Below, in pieces: positions 52,701 through 61,690 of a stretch of DNA of 64,000 bases. Under the pieces are notes generated by a model that saw only the letters and a program-made list of their open reading frames with translations, made no database searches and was not told where the DNA came from. This stretch comes from an uncultured Agathobaculum sp. (GTDB lineage Bacteria; Bacillota; Clostridia; Oscillospirales; Butyricicoccaceae), in the NCBI RefSeq assembly GCF_944380975.1, contig NZ_CALWJK010000004.1, positions 43,704 to 107,703 of the forward strand, read 5' to 3'. Numbering within the stretch: position 1 is the stretch's first letter; each line of letters opens with the position of its first letter. The position numbers and the translations under genes are program-made.

Positions 52701-54107
52701 TGTCTGGAAGCTGTCCTGAATCGCACCGTCCACGATGCGCACCGCCGCAATCTCGGTGATTTCCTCGCTGGCAGGGTTGAGTCCGGTCGTCTCAAGGTCA
52801 AAAACGATAAATGTACCGGTCAGCGGCTCGGTCGACTTGCCGCGCACGACCGAAAGCGTGTCCTCATCGTTGATATAATACGCTTCGATGCCGTAAATGA
52901 TCTTCATATCCCCGATGATGCTTTTCTGCTTGCCCTCCTGCGCATGCAGCGCTTCGGGGAACGCCTGCGCCACGCCGTGGTCGGTGATCGCCATCGCACG
53001 GTGCCCCCACTGCGCCGCGCGGCACAGCAGTGCCGCAGTCGAGGTCATGCCGTCCATCGCGCTCATGTTGGTGTGCAGATGCAGCTCGACACGCTTCATC
53101 CCCTCAGCCTTGTCCTGCCGCACGGGCTTTTTCGCCTTGACGATACCGGTCGGCTCCAAAAACATTTCTTTGGCATAAGAGTCATACACCATTTTGCCCT
53201 GCACCGTGCAATACAGACCGTTTTTGATCTTGGAAGCAGTGTCGCCCGCCTTATCCGCGGCAAGGAACTTGGAAACGCGCACGGAATTCGTGCGATCGGT
53301 CATGTCAAAGGCGATCTTCACATAATCCTTGCCGGTTTTCTTGCTGTGAATATCCTTATTGTCGGTAAAGAACACCTCACCCTGGATGGTGACCATGTCA
53401 TATGCCGCAATCGCCTCATTGACCGAGATGATCGGGTCCTGTATGAGCTTGCCAAAAATCAAATCATCCTCGCGCACCTTTTCCGTGCGCGGGCGCTGAT
53501 AGCCGGTGTGCTCTTGTTTCGGTGCGGGACGCGGCTTTTTCGGTTTCGGCTCAGCGGGTGCTTCCGTAGCCGCCTGCTCAATGGCTTTTTGCAAAATCTC
53601 TTCACGCGGCGGCGCGTCAGATGCCGGTACGAAGTCGCAGACTTCCGCCCGCACGGCATGCACCGGACAGGGTGTGCCCAGCTCGCGCAGAATACGCGCT
53701 TCCAGATGACGCAGCGCATTTGCAAAATGGCGCTCGCTGACCTCGTCCATCGGGATTTGCAGCGCGCCGTCCGCATAGCGCCACTTGCCGCAGTCGAGCA
53801 GCCCGCGCGCGGACGGCATACGAAACGCCATATCCTCATATAGCGAATGGATGTACTCTGCCGTCAAGCCATCCGACATCGTATAGCGCGGCTCGATGCA
53901 CACACGGCTCAGACCGTATTGCTTTGCGATCTGTTTTTCCGCTTTGGCAAGCGTCTTGCGGCTGACGACCTGCTTCAGGTCGAGCTCCACCACCATTACC
54001 GTGTTATTATCCCCAAACGCGAGAGAACGCACCTCGCCTGAGGCGAGGTGCTGTTCTTCCGCAAGCAATTTACAGTTTTGAAATAAGTCTATCAGTTTGC
54101 CAGCCAA
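49731..54107 (-). CDS. polC: DNA polymerase III PolC-type alpha subunit with proofreading exonuclease
   Basis: 1458 residues, the main replicase of Firmicutes. N-terminal PolC domain and OB-fold, PHP domain (ELHLHTNMSAMDGMTSTA) interrupted by the 3'-5' exonuclease domain (FIVFDLETTGLNPASEEITE, HNAGFDMGFLRTAC), then the polymerase core (VPDIDLNFAGEYQSRIHYY) with a zinc-binding segment CPNCGKPL, and the C-terminal thumb region ending in GALGSMPKTTQISLF. The start is TTG at 54107 with CCGGAGGAA upstream. A residue Gln/Pro/Lys-rich stretch lies near 185-215. At the end of the pyrH-to-ispG cluster. Confidence 0.97.
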   Translation of the reverse strand: MAGKLIDLFQNCKLLAEEQHLASGEVRSLAFGDNNTVMVVELDLKQVVSRKTLAKAEKQIAKQYGLSRVCIEPRYTMSDGLTAEYIHSLYEDMAFRMPSARGLLDCGKWRYADGALQIPMDEVSERHFANALRHLEARILRELGTPCPVHAVRAEVCDFVPASDAPPREEILQKAIEQAATEAPAEPKPKKPRPAPKQEHTGYQRPRTEKVREDDLIFGKLIQDPIISVNEAIAAYDMVTIQGEVFFTDNKDIHSKKTGKDYVKIAFDMTDRTNSVRVSKFLAADKAGDTASKIKNGLYCTVQGKMVYDSYAKEMFLEPTGIVKAKKPVRQDKAEGMKRVELHLHTNMSAMDGMTSTAALLCRAAQWGHRAMAITDHGVAQAFPEALHAQEGKQKSIIGDMKIIYGIEAYYINDEDTLSVVRGKSTEPLTGTFIVFDLETTGLNPASEEITEIAAVRIVDGAIQDSFQTYVNPHKPIPEEITRLTGISDETVADAPELAEAVPKFLAWAGEGKYPLVAHNAGFDMGFLRTACKRLEIERDFTAIDTLEMSRLMLPHLHKFKLNILAKELAVGPFEHHRASEDAAVLGRIFVKLLARLKDELHAVTTADINPDLAATTDRKNKLKNLPRYHFIILVKNQAGLRNLYQLISKSFLEYYNKRPIMPRSELIRHREGLIFGSACEAGEVFRALTNGAEWDDLKRLASFYDYLEIQPIGNNQFMVAKGMAKDDEQLRDWNRDILRLADELGKPCCATGDVHFLEPEDEAFRRILMAGQGFGDADNQAPLYFKSTDEMLKEFSYLGEDRAYEVVVENTNMIADMCDAIRPVPKENYPPHIDGCEDDLRNMCYEKAKRIYGDPLPEMVQARLDRELNSIIGNGYAVMYIIAQKLVTKSLADGYLVGSRGSVGSSLAAFMSDITEVNSLAPHYLCPDDKYVEWHEEYSCGVDLPDKICPNCGKPLTKQGFNIPFETFLGFEGDKVPDIDLNFAGEYQSRIHYYTGEIFGHDHVFRAGTIGTVAEKTAYGYVKKYMDERGIECSRAEENRLAAGCTGVRRTSGQHPGGVVVVPKEIEIYDVCPVQHPADDPDSDIITTHFEYHSIDANLLKLDELGHDDPTMIKHLESLTGVNAQEIPLDDPDTMSLFHSCKALKYTGENPDTDPILGDLGCLAVPEFGTKFVRGMVKETHPSTFAELVSISGLSHGTDVWLGNAAELVRKGIPLSGCICCRDDIMNYLILQGVQPKLSFKTMESVRKGKGLTEEMEGAMREQNVPDWYIDSCKKIKYMFPKAHAVAYVMMAFRIAWFKVHRPLAFYSAYFSVRAKGFDASCMIKGDKVVQDKLRELAVKEKEKTITAAEKEMSTTLEVCHEFYRRGFVFEPMDIYASDATTFLVTENGLIPPFTSMPGIGEQAAQNIVEERKNGKFLSAEELTVRCPKASKAVVELLDQIGALGSMPKTTQISLFA

Positions 54108-54125
54108 TTTGACCGTTCCTCCGGA

Positions 54126-55178
54126 TTATGCTTCGAAATGCTCTATCATGTCCATCAGCTCGTCCACCAGCTGCTCCTGCGGCACCTTTTTGATGATTTC
54201 TCCCTTACGGAAGATCAAACCGACGCCGTCGCCGCCTGCGATACCGAAATCGGCCTCGCGCGCTTCCCCCGGCCCGTTGACCGCACAGCCCATCACAGCC
54301 ACCTTGAGCTTTTTGCCGTGGATGTTCATGCAGCGCTGCTCGACCTCCTTGGCAATGCCAATCAAGTCGATGCGGGTGCGCCCGCAGGTGGGGCAGGAAA
54401 CGACGTTGATGCCGTCCTCCGCGCAGCCGACTGCCTTCAAAATGGCCTTTGCCGCGTAAATCTCCTTGACCGGATCGTCCGTTAAGGAAACGCGGATGGT
54501 GTCGCCCACGCCGAGTGCGAGCAAGCCGCCGATGCCTGCCGCAGACTTAATCGTGCCCATGTACTCAGTACCCGCCTCGGTCACGCCGAGGTGCAGCGGA
54601 TAGTTCGTCTTTTCGTGCGCCAGCAGATACGCCTGCATGGTATACGGCACGGAGGACGACTTGATCGAAATACAAATATCGTCAAACCCGCAGTCATTCA
54701 GCAGGCCAACGTGATACAGCGCGGATTCCACCATCGCCTCAGGCGTCGGGCCGCCGAACTTTTCGAGAATATGTTTTTCGACTGAACCCGAGTTGACGCC
54801 GATGCGGATCGGGATCTTGCGCTCCTTTGCCGCCTGCACAACTGCATGCACGCGATCCGCTCCGCCGATGTTGCCGGGATTGAGCCGGATTTTATCCACG
54901 CCCGCCTCAATCGAGGCGAGCGCAAGCCGGTAATCAAAATGGATATCCGCTACAACCGGAATCGGCGAGTTTGCGCAGATTTCTTTGAGTGCTTCCGCCG
55001 CCTGTGCGTCCGGCACGGCGCAGCGCACAATATCGCAGCCCGCTTCCGCGAGCGCATGAATCTGCGCCAGCGTCGCTTTTGCGTCGCGCGTATCTGTGTT
55101 GGTCATGGACTGCACCGCGATCGGTGCGCCGCCGCCAATCGGCACATCCCGCACCAGGATCTGCTTGGTCTGTTTCAC
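54126..55178 (-). CDS. ispG: 4-hydroxy-3-methylbut-2-enyl diphosphate synthase (flavodoxin type)
   Basis: 350 residues. Iron-sulfur enzyme of the MEP isoprenoid route. N-terminal barrel (VAVQSMTNTDTRDAKATL-like: PIAVQSMTNTDTRDAKATLA), VADIHFDYRLAL, RLNPGNIGG, and the cluster motif VSCPTCGRTRIDL with AVMGCAVNGPGEA. The start is GTG at 55178 overlapping the rseP stop (GTGA), with GGGAGG upstream. Confidence 0.97.
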   Translation of the reverse strand: MKQTKQILVRDVPIGGGAPIAVQSMTNTDTRDAKATLAQIHALAEAGCDIVRCAVPDAQAAEALKEICANSPIPVVADIHFDYRLALASIEAGVDKIRLNPGNIGGADRVHAVVQAAKERKIPIRIGVNSGSVEKHILEKFGGPTPEAMVESALYHVGLLNDCGFDDICISIKSSSVPYTMQAYLLAHEKTNYPLHLGVTEAGTEYMGTIKSAAGIGGLLALGVGDTIRVSLTDDPVKEIYAAKAILKAVGCAEDGINVVSCPTCGRTRIDLIGIAKEVEQRCMNIHGKKLKVAVMGCAVNGPGEAREADFGIAGGDGVGLIFRKGEIIKKVPQEQLVDELMDMIEHFEA

Positions 55179-56221
55179 GTTCCTGTACCTCCCATGATGA
55201 TGCGTAAAATATCCTGTCCTGTCACATAAACCATCAACGCCAAGAGCAGCATCAACCCTGCCGCATGGATATATCCTTCATACTTGGGCGGCACCGGCTT
55301 ACGGCGCACCGCTTCAATGAAAAGGAACAGCAGCCGTCCGCCGTCCAACGCGGGCAGCGGCAGCAGATTCATCACGCCCAGATTGATCGAAATAAATGCA
55401 ACCAGCTGGAAGAATGAGATCATGCTGTATTTCGCGGTGTCTGCCATGACCTCGGCTACGCCCACCGGCCCGGAAAGCTGGTCGACACCGACCTGTCCGG
55501 TGACCAGCATGCCAAGGCTGGCCCAGACCATACGTGCATAACTCACCGAAGTGCGTACCGCCATACTGAGACGCAAGCCAATACTGTTCGGCTGCTCTGC
55601 AAAGGTCAGACCGATCATTTTGCGGCCGTCTCCCGCATCAATCGTTGCTTCCAGCTTGACGGCAGGCAGCGTGATTTTCTCACCATCCCGGCGCACAACG
55701 ACCTCATAGGTGGTATCCTCGCCGCGTGCAAGCGCAACCTCAAAATCGCTGCGCAGCAGGATTCTGTATCCATCCACCTTGAGGATCTCGTCCCCGGCCT
55801 GAAGACCGCCTTCTGCCGCAGCCGTGCTTGCCGGGTCAACCGAAGCAAGCGTCGCCACAATATAGCCGCCGTCCGGGCCGTTGGGTCGCATGACTGCCAG
55901 CACAATCAGAAAACCGACGAGGAAATTCATCAGCGCCCCCGCGGCCACGATCAGCATACGGCGCGGCAGGCTTGCCTTACCGAATGCATGCTCGTTTTCG
56001 CTTTCGCTGTCCTCGCCTTCCATGACGCAAGCGCCGCCAAACGGCAAAAGCTTCAAACAATACACCGTGCCGTGATACTGCTTTTTCAGCAGCGTTGGCC
56101 CCATACCGATCCAAAACTCATTGACTTGTACCCCGCCGCGCTTGGCCGTGATAAAATGCCCAAATTCATGCACGATAACCAGCATGCCAAACGCCAGAAT
56201 GGCAAGTATGATTTGCAGCAA
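55175..56221 (-). CDS. rseP: Site-2 metalloprotease RseP
   Basis: 348 residues, membrane zinc protease. HEFGH zinc motif in VIVHEFGHFITAKRGGVQ near the N-terminus, a PDZ domain in the middle (VDPASTAAAEGGLQAGDEIL), the second zinc region NLLPLPALDGGRLL, and a late membrane helix. Cuts anti-sigma factors or leader peptides within membranes. The start is probably TTG at 56221 (MLQIILAILAFG) with GAGAGGAG upstream. Between dxr and ispG, as in many clostridia. Confidence 0.94.
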   Translation of the reverse strand: MLQIILAILAFGMLVIVHEFGHFITAKRGGVQVNEFWIGMGPTLLKKQYHGTVYCLKLLPFGGACVMEGEDSESENEHAFGKASLPRRMLIVAAGALMNFLVGFLIVLAVMRPNGPDGGYIVATLASVDPASTAAAEGGLQAGDEILKVDGYRILLRSDFEVALARGEDTTYEVVVRRDGEKITLPAVKLEATIDAGDGRKMIGLTFAEQPNSIGLRLSMAVRTSVSYARMVWASLGMLVTGQVGVDQLSGPVGVAEVMADTAKYSMISFFQLVAFISINLGVMNLLPLPALDGGRLLFLFIEAVRRKPVPPKYEGYIHAAGLMLLLALMVYVTGQDILRIIMGGTGT

Positions 56222-56257
56222 AACACTTCTCCTCTCACAGGGTAAAACAAATTCGCT

Positions 56258-57391
56258 TTATGACAATACGATCTCCCGTGCCGCACGGTCAGCCGCAAGC
56301 ACATCATCGAGCGTCACGCTACTGCGGTACGCAATCGCATCCAGCGCCTGTGCCACCCGCTCGGCAATCTCCGTAAAACCGATGCGGCCTTCCAGAAACA
56401 ACCCGACCGCTGCTTCGTTTGCACCATTGAGCACCGCACCGCGATCGCCCTTGCGTGCCGCCGCCTGACGCGCAAGATTCAGCGCCGGGAATGCTTCGTA
56501 ATCCGGTGCATAGAAGGTCAGCTTTGCCGCTTCCGCCAACGACAAACGCGGCACCTTACAGGCCACGCGGGCGGGATAAGTCAGCGCATACTGGATCGGC
56601 AGCCGCATATCGGGTAAGCCAAGCTGCGCGATCATCGCACCGTCGGCAAATTCGACCGCGGAATGCACGATGCTTTCCCGATGGATGACGATTTCGATAT
56701 CCTCGGGCGACATGTCGTACAGCCACATCGCCTCGATCAGTTCCAGTCCCTTGTTCATCATGGTCGCCGAGTCGATCGTGATTTTCGCGCCCATTGACCA
56801 GTTCGGGTGCGCGAGGGCCTGCTCGCGCGTGACCGACCGCATTTCCGCAGCTGTTTTTCCAAAAAACGGGCCGCCTGATGCGGTCAGGATGATTTTGGCA
56901 AGCGGATTGCCGTGTGCGGCCTGCGCACACTGGAAAATCGCCGAATGCTCGGAATCGACCGGCAGAATTTTCACGCCCTTTTCCCGCGCCGCGCGCATGA
57001 CCAACTCACCCGCACACACGAGCGTTTCTTTGTTCGCCAAGGCGATATCCTTGCCCGCGTCAATGGCTGCCAGTGTCGGCAGCAGACCGACCATGCCGAC
57101 CACCGCGGTCACCACGATATCCGCACCGCTCTCTGCCGCGCAGGCGGTTAAGCCGTCCATACCGCTCAATACGCGAATATCCGTATCCGCAAGCTTGACC
57201 TTGAGGTCGCGCGCTGCTGCTTCGTCAAACGCACACACCATCTTCGGATGCAATGCACGCGCCTGCTCTTCGAGTAAGTTTATGCGCCGATTCGTCGTCA
57301 ATGCGACAACTTCGGCATCAATCGAGGGCAAAATATCGACCGTTTGCGTACCGATCGACCCGGTCGACCCTAAAATCGCAATTTTCTTCAT
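56258..57391 (-). CDS. dxr: 1-deoxy-D-xylulose 5-phosphate reductoisomerase
   Basis: 377 residues. NADPH enzyme of the MEP route. LGSTGSIGTQTVDIL for the cofactor, LANKETLVCAGELV, LPVDSEHSAIFQC with the metal residues, LTASGGPFFGK, and HPNWSMGAKITIDSATMMNKG. The ATG at 57391 follows AAAGGTG; the TTG at 57409 would overlap cdsA and is rejected. With ispG and uppS in the same cluster, this links isoprenoid supply to the wall lipid carrier. Confidence 0.97.
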   Translation of the reverse strand: MKKIAILGSTGSIGTQTVDILPSIDAEVVALTTNRRINLLEEQARALHPKMVCAFDEAAARDLKVKLADTDIRVLSGMDGLTACAAESGADIVVTAVVGMVGLLPTLAAIDAGKDIALANKETLVCAGELVMRAAREKGVKILPVDSEHSAIFQCAQAAHGNPLAKIILTASGGPFFGKTAAEMRSVTREQALAHPNWSMGAKITIDSATMMNKGLELIEAMWLYDMSPEDIEIVIHRESIVHSAVEFADGAMIAQLGLPDMRLPIQYALTYPARVACKVPRLSLAEAAKLTFYAPDYEAFPALNLARQAAARKGDRGAVLNGANEAAVGLFLEGRIGFTEIAERVAQALDAIAYRSSVTLDDVLAADRAAREIVLS

Positions 57392-57402
57392 AAAACACAC
57401 CT

Positions 57403-58248
57403 TTACCAAAGGATCCGGAACAGAATCTCCGCGAACGGAGCAACAAACAACACGCTGTCAAAGCGGTCAAGCACGCCTCCGTGTCCCGGAAAAATATGGC
57501 CATAATCCTTGATGCCGGTCTGCCGCTTGATAACCGAGAAGGACAGGTCGCCGATCTCGCCCAGCACAGCGCCCACGCCGCCCAGTACAGCCGCTGCCCA
57601 CAGCGGCATCTCCAGACCCAGCGTTGCATTCAGCAGCAGCGCGAAAAGCAATACCAGCACCGCTCCGCCGATTACGCCGCCGACTGCACCTTCCACGGTT
57701 TTTTTCGGGCTGACGACTGGTGCAAGCTTATGCTTGCCGAAAAACATGCCGGCAAACAGCGCACAGGTATCTGCGCCCCACGCCGCAAGCAGCTGCAGGA
57801 GTACGATGAACTGTCCTGCGCGCAGGTTGGTTTCCCCGATGGGCGGTAGAAAATCCATCTGGTAGATACGCAGCAGGCTGAGCATGAGATACGGCACCAG
57901 CAGCGCGCCGAAAAAGCCCCAAGAAACCTGTGCGGCGTTCATCCGTTCGTGGAACCGCAGCTCGATAGCAAACGAACCAATCAGCAGCACGAAAATCAGA
58001 CCCTGCACCACATCAATCAGATCCAACGGCAAAATATCAAAATGCCCGATGGCCAGCCCCAGCGAAACCAGCAGGCACAGCAGCAGCTCCAGCCGGTTAT
58101 GCACCAGTTTGGTAGAGCCGAGCACTTCATACGTCGCCAGCACACACAACGCCGCGATTGCCAGTTCCAAAATGATAGACGGAAATACATACAGCGCAAG
58201 CAACACCGCGATAAAGCCGACTACGCCAAACAACACTCTTGCTTTCAT
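57403..58248 (-). CDS. cdsA: Phosphatidate cytidylyltransferase
   Basis: 281 residues, several membrane segments. Makes CDP-diacylglycerol. The C-terminal CDP-diglyceride signature is complete: GDLSFSVIKRQTGIKDYGHI with FPGHGGVLDRFDSVLFV; AAWGADTCALFAGMFFGKHK fits the usual SDxxAYFxGRxxGK place with changes. Downstream of uppS as in most bacteria. The start at 58248 has a GAGGTGTAA site. Confidence 0.94.
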   Translation of the reverse strand: MKARVLFGVVGFIAVLLALYVFPSIILELAIAALCVLATYEVLGSTKLVHNRLELLLCLLVSLGLAIGHFDILPLDLIDVVQGLIFVLLIGSFAIELRFHERMNAAQVSWGFFGALLVPYLMLSLLRIYQMDFLPPIGETNLRAGQFIVLLQLLAAWGADTCALFAGMFFGKHKLAPVVSPKKTVEGAVGGVIGGAVLVLLFALLLNATLGLEMPLWAAAVLGGVGAVLGEIGDLSFSVIKRQTGIKDYGHIFPGHGGVLDRFDSVLFVAPFAEILFRILW

Positions 58249-58272
58249 AGCATTACACCTCGCTCTGTCTGT

Positions 58273-59022
58273 TTATACGCCGCCAAACCGGCGATTGCGC
58301 TTGTTAAACGCATCGATCGCCGCGTCCATATCGGTCGTTTTGAAGTCCGGCCACAACACATCGGTAAAATAATACTCCGCATAGGCCGACTGCCATAACA
58401 GGAAATTCGAGGTGCGGATTTCGCCGGAAGGACGGATGATCAGATCCGGGTCCGGCATGTGTGCCGTATACAGATGCGCGCCGATCGTCTCCTCGGTGAT
58501 GTCCTCGGGCGTCAACGCACCGCTTTTCACCTGCGCCGCAATGGCACGCACCGCGTTCTTGATCTCATCCCGTCCGCCATAGTTGATGCACAGGGAAGCA
58601 GTCGCCGCATCCGGCCCCAGCCGGTCGGCGATCTCATCCACTTCGCGGATCTGCGCACGGATATCCTCCGGCAGCGGCGTCAGATCACCCAGTACGCGCA
58701 CCGCGACCCCGCGCTGGAACATGGTCTCCGCCGCTTCTTTCAGGTAAGCACGGAACAGGTTCATCAGTGCGTTTACCTCTTCCTGCGGCCGTTTCCAGTT
58801 TTCGGTCGAGAACGCATACACCGTAAAATACTGTACGCCAATGTCCTTGCAGTAGGTCGCAATCGTGCGGAAGGTCTCCGCGCCAACCTTGTGCCCCGCC
58901 TGCCGCGGCAGGCCGCGTTTTTTTGCCCAACGGCCGTTGCCATCCATAATGACCGCAATATGGCGCGGCACCGGTCGGTTTTCCGCCACATCTACTTTCT
59001 TTTTCCGTCTAAACAGACCCAC
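58273..59022 (-). CDS. uppS: Isoprenyl transferase (undecaprenyl diphosphate synthase)
   Basis: 249 residues. Builds the C55 carrier lipid for cell wall synthesis from farnesyl diphosphate. Motifs: HIAVIMDGNGRWAKKRGLPR, GHKVGAETFRTI, FTVYAFSTENWKRP, and DLIIRPSGEIRTSNFLLWQ with YYFTDVLWPDF. The start is GTG at 59022 with GGGGGAAG upstream; the longer frame contains hairpin sequence. After frr. Confidence 0.95.
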   Translation of the reverse strand: MGLFRRKKKVDVAENRPVPRHIAVIMDGNGRWAKKRGLPRQAGHKVGAETFRTIATYCKDIGVQYFTVYAFSTENWKRPQEEVNALMNLFRAYLKEAAETMFQRGVAVRVLGDLTPLPEDIRAQIREVDEIADRLGPDAATASLCINYGGRDEIKNAVRAIAAQVKSGALTPEDITEETIGAHLYTAHMPDPDLIIRPSGEIRTSNFLLWQSAYAEYYFTDVLWPDFKTTDMDAAIDAFNKRNRRFGGV

Positions 59023-59041
59023 AATACTTCCCCCATGCAAA

Positions 59042-59063
59042 GGGGCGGCGAACCCGCCGCCCC
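59042..59063 (-). other. Hairpin between frr and uppS
   Basis: GGGGCGGCG (59042-59050), loop AACC, CGCCGCCCC (59055-59063): a nine-base-pair all-GC stem, 19 bases before the uppS GTG. The minus-strand tract after it is CTTTGC, too short for an efficient terminator, so it may lower or stabilise the distal transcript. Confidence 0.55.
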
Positions 59064-59069
59064 CCATTT

Positions 59070-59624
59070 TTAAACTTCTGCCAACTCCTTGGACTTCTTC
59101 GAGACCATTGCATCAATTTCCTTGACGTACTTATCGGTCAGCTTCTGCATCTTCTCTTCGCCCTCATGCAGCTCATCCTCGGTCATTTCGCTCTTTTTCT
59201 GCGCAGCCTTAAACTTGTCAATCGCATCACGGCGAATGTTGCGCAGCGCAACCTTGGCTTCCTCGCCCGTCTTGGACACGCCCTTGATCAGTTCCTTACG
59301 GCGCTCCTCGGTCAGCGGCGGGAAATTCAAGCGAATCTGCTTGCCATCATTCTGCGGATTGATGCCCAGATCGGAAACCTGAATCGCCTTCTCGATCGCC
59401 TTGAGGATCGAGCCGTCCCACGGCTGGATCGCAAGCGAACGCGGATCGGGCGTGGAGATCGCGGCAACCTGATTGAGCGGCGTCGGCGCGCCATAATACT
59501 CGACCGTGATCTTGTCCAGAACAGCAGGGTTTGCGCGGCCTGCGCGCACTGCCGCCAGTTCCTTGGCGAGCACGTCGAGTGTTTTCTTCATCTTGTCTTC
59601 ATAAGCGTTCAGCTGAGCCTTCAT
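59070..59624 (-). CDS. frr: Ribosome recycling factor
   Basis: 184 residues. Separates ribosomal subunits after termination with EF-G. Motifs: [54 protein letters not shown], and [21 protein letters not shown]. Full length. Overlaps the pyrH stop by ATGA. Confidence 0.98.
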   Translation of the reverse strand: MKAQLNAYEDKMKKTLDVLAKELAAVRAGRANPAVLDKITVEYYGAPTPLNQVAAISTPDPRSLAIQPWDGSILKAIEKAIQVSDLGINPQNDGKQIRLNFPPLTEERRKELIKGVSKTGEEAKVALRNIRRDAIDKFKAAQKKSEMTEDELHEGEEKMQKLTDKYVKEIDAMVSKKSKELAEV

Positions 59625-60346
59625 GATTTGTCCTCCTCTACGATCGTGCCGATCTTTTCACCATTGACCGCACGATAAATATTTTCCGGATCGGAAAGCG
59701 CGAATACCAAAATCGGAATGTGGTTATCCATGGAAAGCGAGGTCGCCGTCGTATCCATCACGCCAAGGCCCTGATTGAGCACGTCCATATAGGTGAGGCG
59801 ATCATATTTCTTTGCATCCGGATTCTTTGCCGGGTCGGAATCATACACGCCGTCGACATTCTTAGCCAGCAGAATTACTTCCGCACCGATCTCCGCCGCA
59901 CGCAGCACCGCTGCCGTATCGGTGGAGAAGAACGGGTTGCCCGTGCCACAGCCGAAAATCACCACGCGGCCCTTTTCCAGATGGCGCGTCGCACGCTGCC
60001 GGATATACGGCTCGGCAATACGGTTCATCTCGATTGCTGTCTGCACGCGTACTGGCACGTCGCGCTGCTCCAGCGCATCCGCCAGCGCCAGCGCGTTGAT
60101 CGTGGTCGCCAGCATACCCATGTGGTCGGCGCGGGTACGTTCCATCTTGCCGCCGCCATCCTTGACGCCGCGCCAGAAGTTACCGCCGCCAACAACAATG
60201 CCGATCTCGCAGCCCTGTTCGTTGCATTCTTTGATCACATCGCATACCGGACCGATTACGTCAAAGTTCAGTCCAAAATGCTTATCGCCCGCAAGCGCCT
60301 CGCCGCTGATTTTGATCAGCACACGTTTATATCTTTGTGTTTCCAT
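59621..60346 (-). CDS. pyrH: UMP kinase
   Basis: 241 residues, hexameric bacterial UMP kinase. Motifs: [54 protein letters not shown], and [19 protein letters not shown]. The ATG at 60346 (METQRYK) has AAGGAG eight bases upstream; the ATG at 60367 lies before it. In most bacteria rpsB-tsf precede pyrH; here they do not, and pyrH has its own promoter. Confidence 0.97.
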   Translation of the reverse strand: METQRYKRVLIKISGEALAGDKHFGLNFDVIGPVCDVIKECNEQGCEIGIVVGGGNFWRGVKDGGGKMERTRADHMGMLATTINALALADALEQRDVPVRVQTAIEMNRIAEPYIRQRATRHLEKGRVVIFGCGTGNPFFSTDTAAVLRAAEIGAEVILLAKNVDGVYDSDPAKNPDAKKYDRLTYMDVLNQGLGVMDTTATSLSMDNHIPILVFALSDPENIYRAVNGEKIGTIVEEDKS

Positions 60347-60380
60347 GCTCCACACTCCTTGCTTCATTTTCCCGTATTCT

Positions 60381-60409
60381 ATTCTACCCTATAACCGCTT
60401 ATTTTGCAA
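60381..60409 (-). promoter_or_regulatory. Promoter of the pyrH-frr-uppS-cdsA-dxr-rseP-ispG-polC operon
   Basis: On the minus strand: -35 TTGCAA (60404-60409), 17-base spacer, -10 TAGAAT (60381-60386), about 35 bases before the pyrH ATG. Confidence 0.65.
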
Positions 60410-60501
60410 AGGGTTTCGCTATGGATTTTACAATTTATGCACAACTGTCTTGCGTATGCCGCAAGTACACACCGTCACTTACCCACACTCGCCCAGATGC
60501 C

Positions 60502-60533
60502 AAAAAAATCCCGCTCCTTTCGGAACGGGATTT
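60502..60533 (-). terminator. Rho-independent terminator after the IolE-like gene
   Basis: On the minus strand AAATCCCG with GGA pairs to TCC and CGGGATTT around a small loop (plus positions 60506-60533), followed by seven T. It separates the IolE-like gene from the pyrH promoter. Confidence 0.8.
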
Positions 60534-60557
60534 CTTGCTATATGTCAGTCTGACAAC

Positions 60558-61493
60558 TTACTTCTTCAGAACGACCTCGCCGCCCAGACCGGTGTGCGCG
60601 GTGATGTACTCGCGGCCCATCTTGGCATACTCGAACGGATTCGCCTTAGCCGGGTCCTGCTCTGCCTCAACCATGATCCAGCCGGTGTAACCAGCCTTGT
60701 CGAGCAGATCGAACACCTTGTCGAACTCTACGCAGCCGTCCGGATCGCCCGGAACAGTGAACGCGCCAGCGCGAACCGCGTCGAGGAAGGACCAATGCTC
60801 TGCACGAGCCTTCTCCACCAGCGGCATACGCATGTTCTTGAGATGTACGTGACCAACGCGGTCAGCAAACTTCTCGAGCATCTTGACCGGGTCCTCGCCT
60901 GCGAAGGTGAAGTGGCCGGTATCGAAGCACAGGAATACGTACTTGGGATCGGTGTTCTCCATCAGACGGGTGGTCTCCTCCACCGTCTGGCACACGGTGC
61001 CCATGTGATGATGGAAGCAGGTGCGGATGCCATACTTCTCCATGGACAGCTTGCCCAGCTTGTTCAGGCCCTCAGTGAAGCGAACCCACTCCTCATCGGT
61101 CAGCACGCGCTTGTTCTCCATGTCGAGAACCGGGGTATCGAGCTGGCCCTGAATGGAGCCGGACTGCTCGGATACGTTGATTGCGGTAGCGCCAACATAG
61201 GAGAGGTAATCCAGTTCCTTGATGAACTCTGCCTCAACCTCTTCGTACGGCTTGTCAACCAGGAAAGAGGAGAACCACTTGGATGCGATGGTCATGTTGC
61301 GCACGTCGAGCATGTGCTTAAGAACTTCCTTATCCTCCGGATACTTGTGGCCGACTTCGCAGCCGTCAAAGCCCGCGAGCTTCATCTCGGAAATGCACTG
61401 CTGGAACGTATTCTCATCGCCCAGATCCCACATATCGTCATTGGACCAGCCGATCGGGCAGATGCCCAGCTTTACTTTCTTCGGATCTAACAT
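60558..61493 (-). CDS. IolE-like inosose dehydratase / sugar phosphate isomerase-epimerase
   Basis: 311 residues, AP-endonuclease_2 TIM barrel. The N-terminus GICPIGWSNDDMWDLGDENT, GFDGCEVGHKYPED and later FHHHMGTVCQTVEET, CFDTGHFTFAGEDP, HVHLKNMR and IMVEAEQDPAKANPFEYA match IolE (2-keto-myo-inositol dehydratase) closely, including the metal-binding Glu, Asp and His positions. No other iol gene is visible, so inosose dehydratase is likely but a related sugar function is possible. GAGGGA precedes the ATG. Confidence 0.85.
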   Translation of the reverse strand: MLDPKKVKLGICPIGWSNDDMWDLGDENTFQQCISEMKLAGFDGCEVGHKYPEDKEVLKHMLDVRNMTIASKWFSSFLVDKPYEEVEAEFIKELDYLSYVGATAINVSEQSGSIQGQLDTPVLDMENKRVLTDEEWVRFTEGLNKLGKLSMEKYGIRTCFHHHMGTVCQTVEETTRLMENTDPKYVFLCFDTGHFTFAGEDPVKMLEKFADRVGHVHLKNMRMPLVEKARAEHWSFLDAVRAGAFTVPGDPDGCVEFDKVFDLLDKAGYTGWIMVEAEQDPAKANPFEYAKMGREYITAHTGLGGEVVLKK

Positions 61494-61690
61494 GTGTTAT
61501 TCCCTCCATTTTCATCTCTCATGCGCATGCTTCCACATGCGCCATTACTATCCTTATTGTACTCAACAATATATCAAAAGTCAAACGCATTTTTGCACAG
61601 AAATGACCTGTGCAAAAAACTTTTTCAGCAAATTGCACAGTGCCGCCGTGCGCGGGCACGCAGCATCCTTTTTTCCCGACGTTCTGCCTC

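Noticed and set aside
52098-53843. A 581-residue plus-strand ORF opposite polC
   Set aside because: Shadow of polC; no motif, no start context.
59793-61490. A 565-residue plus-strand ORF crossing pyrH, a promoter, a terminator and the IolE-like gene
   Set aside because: It runs across two real genes and their signals on the other strand and shows no family features.
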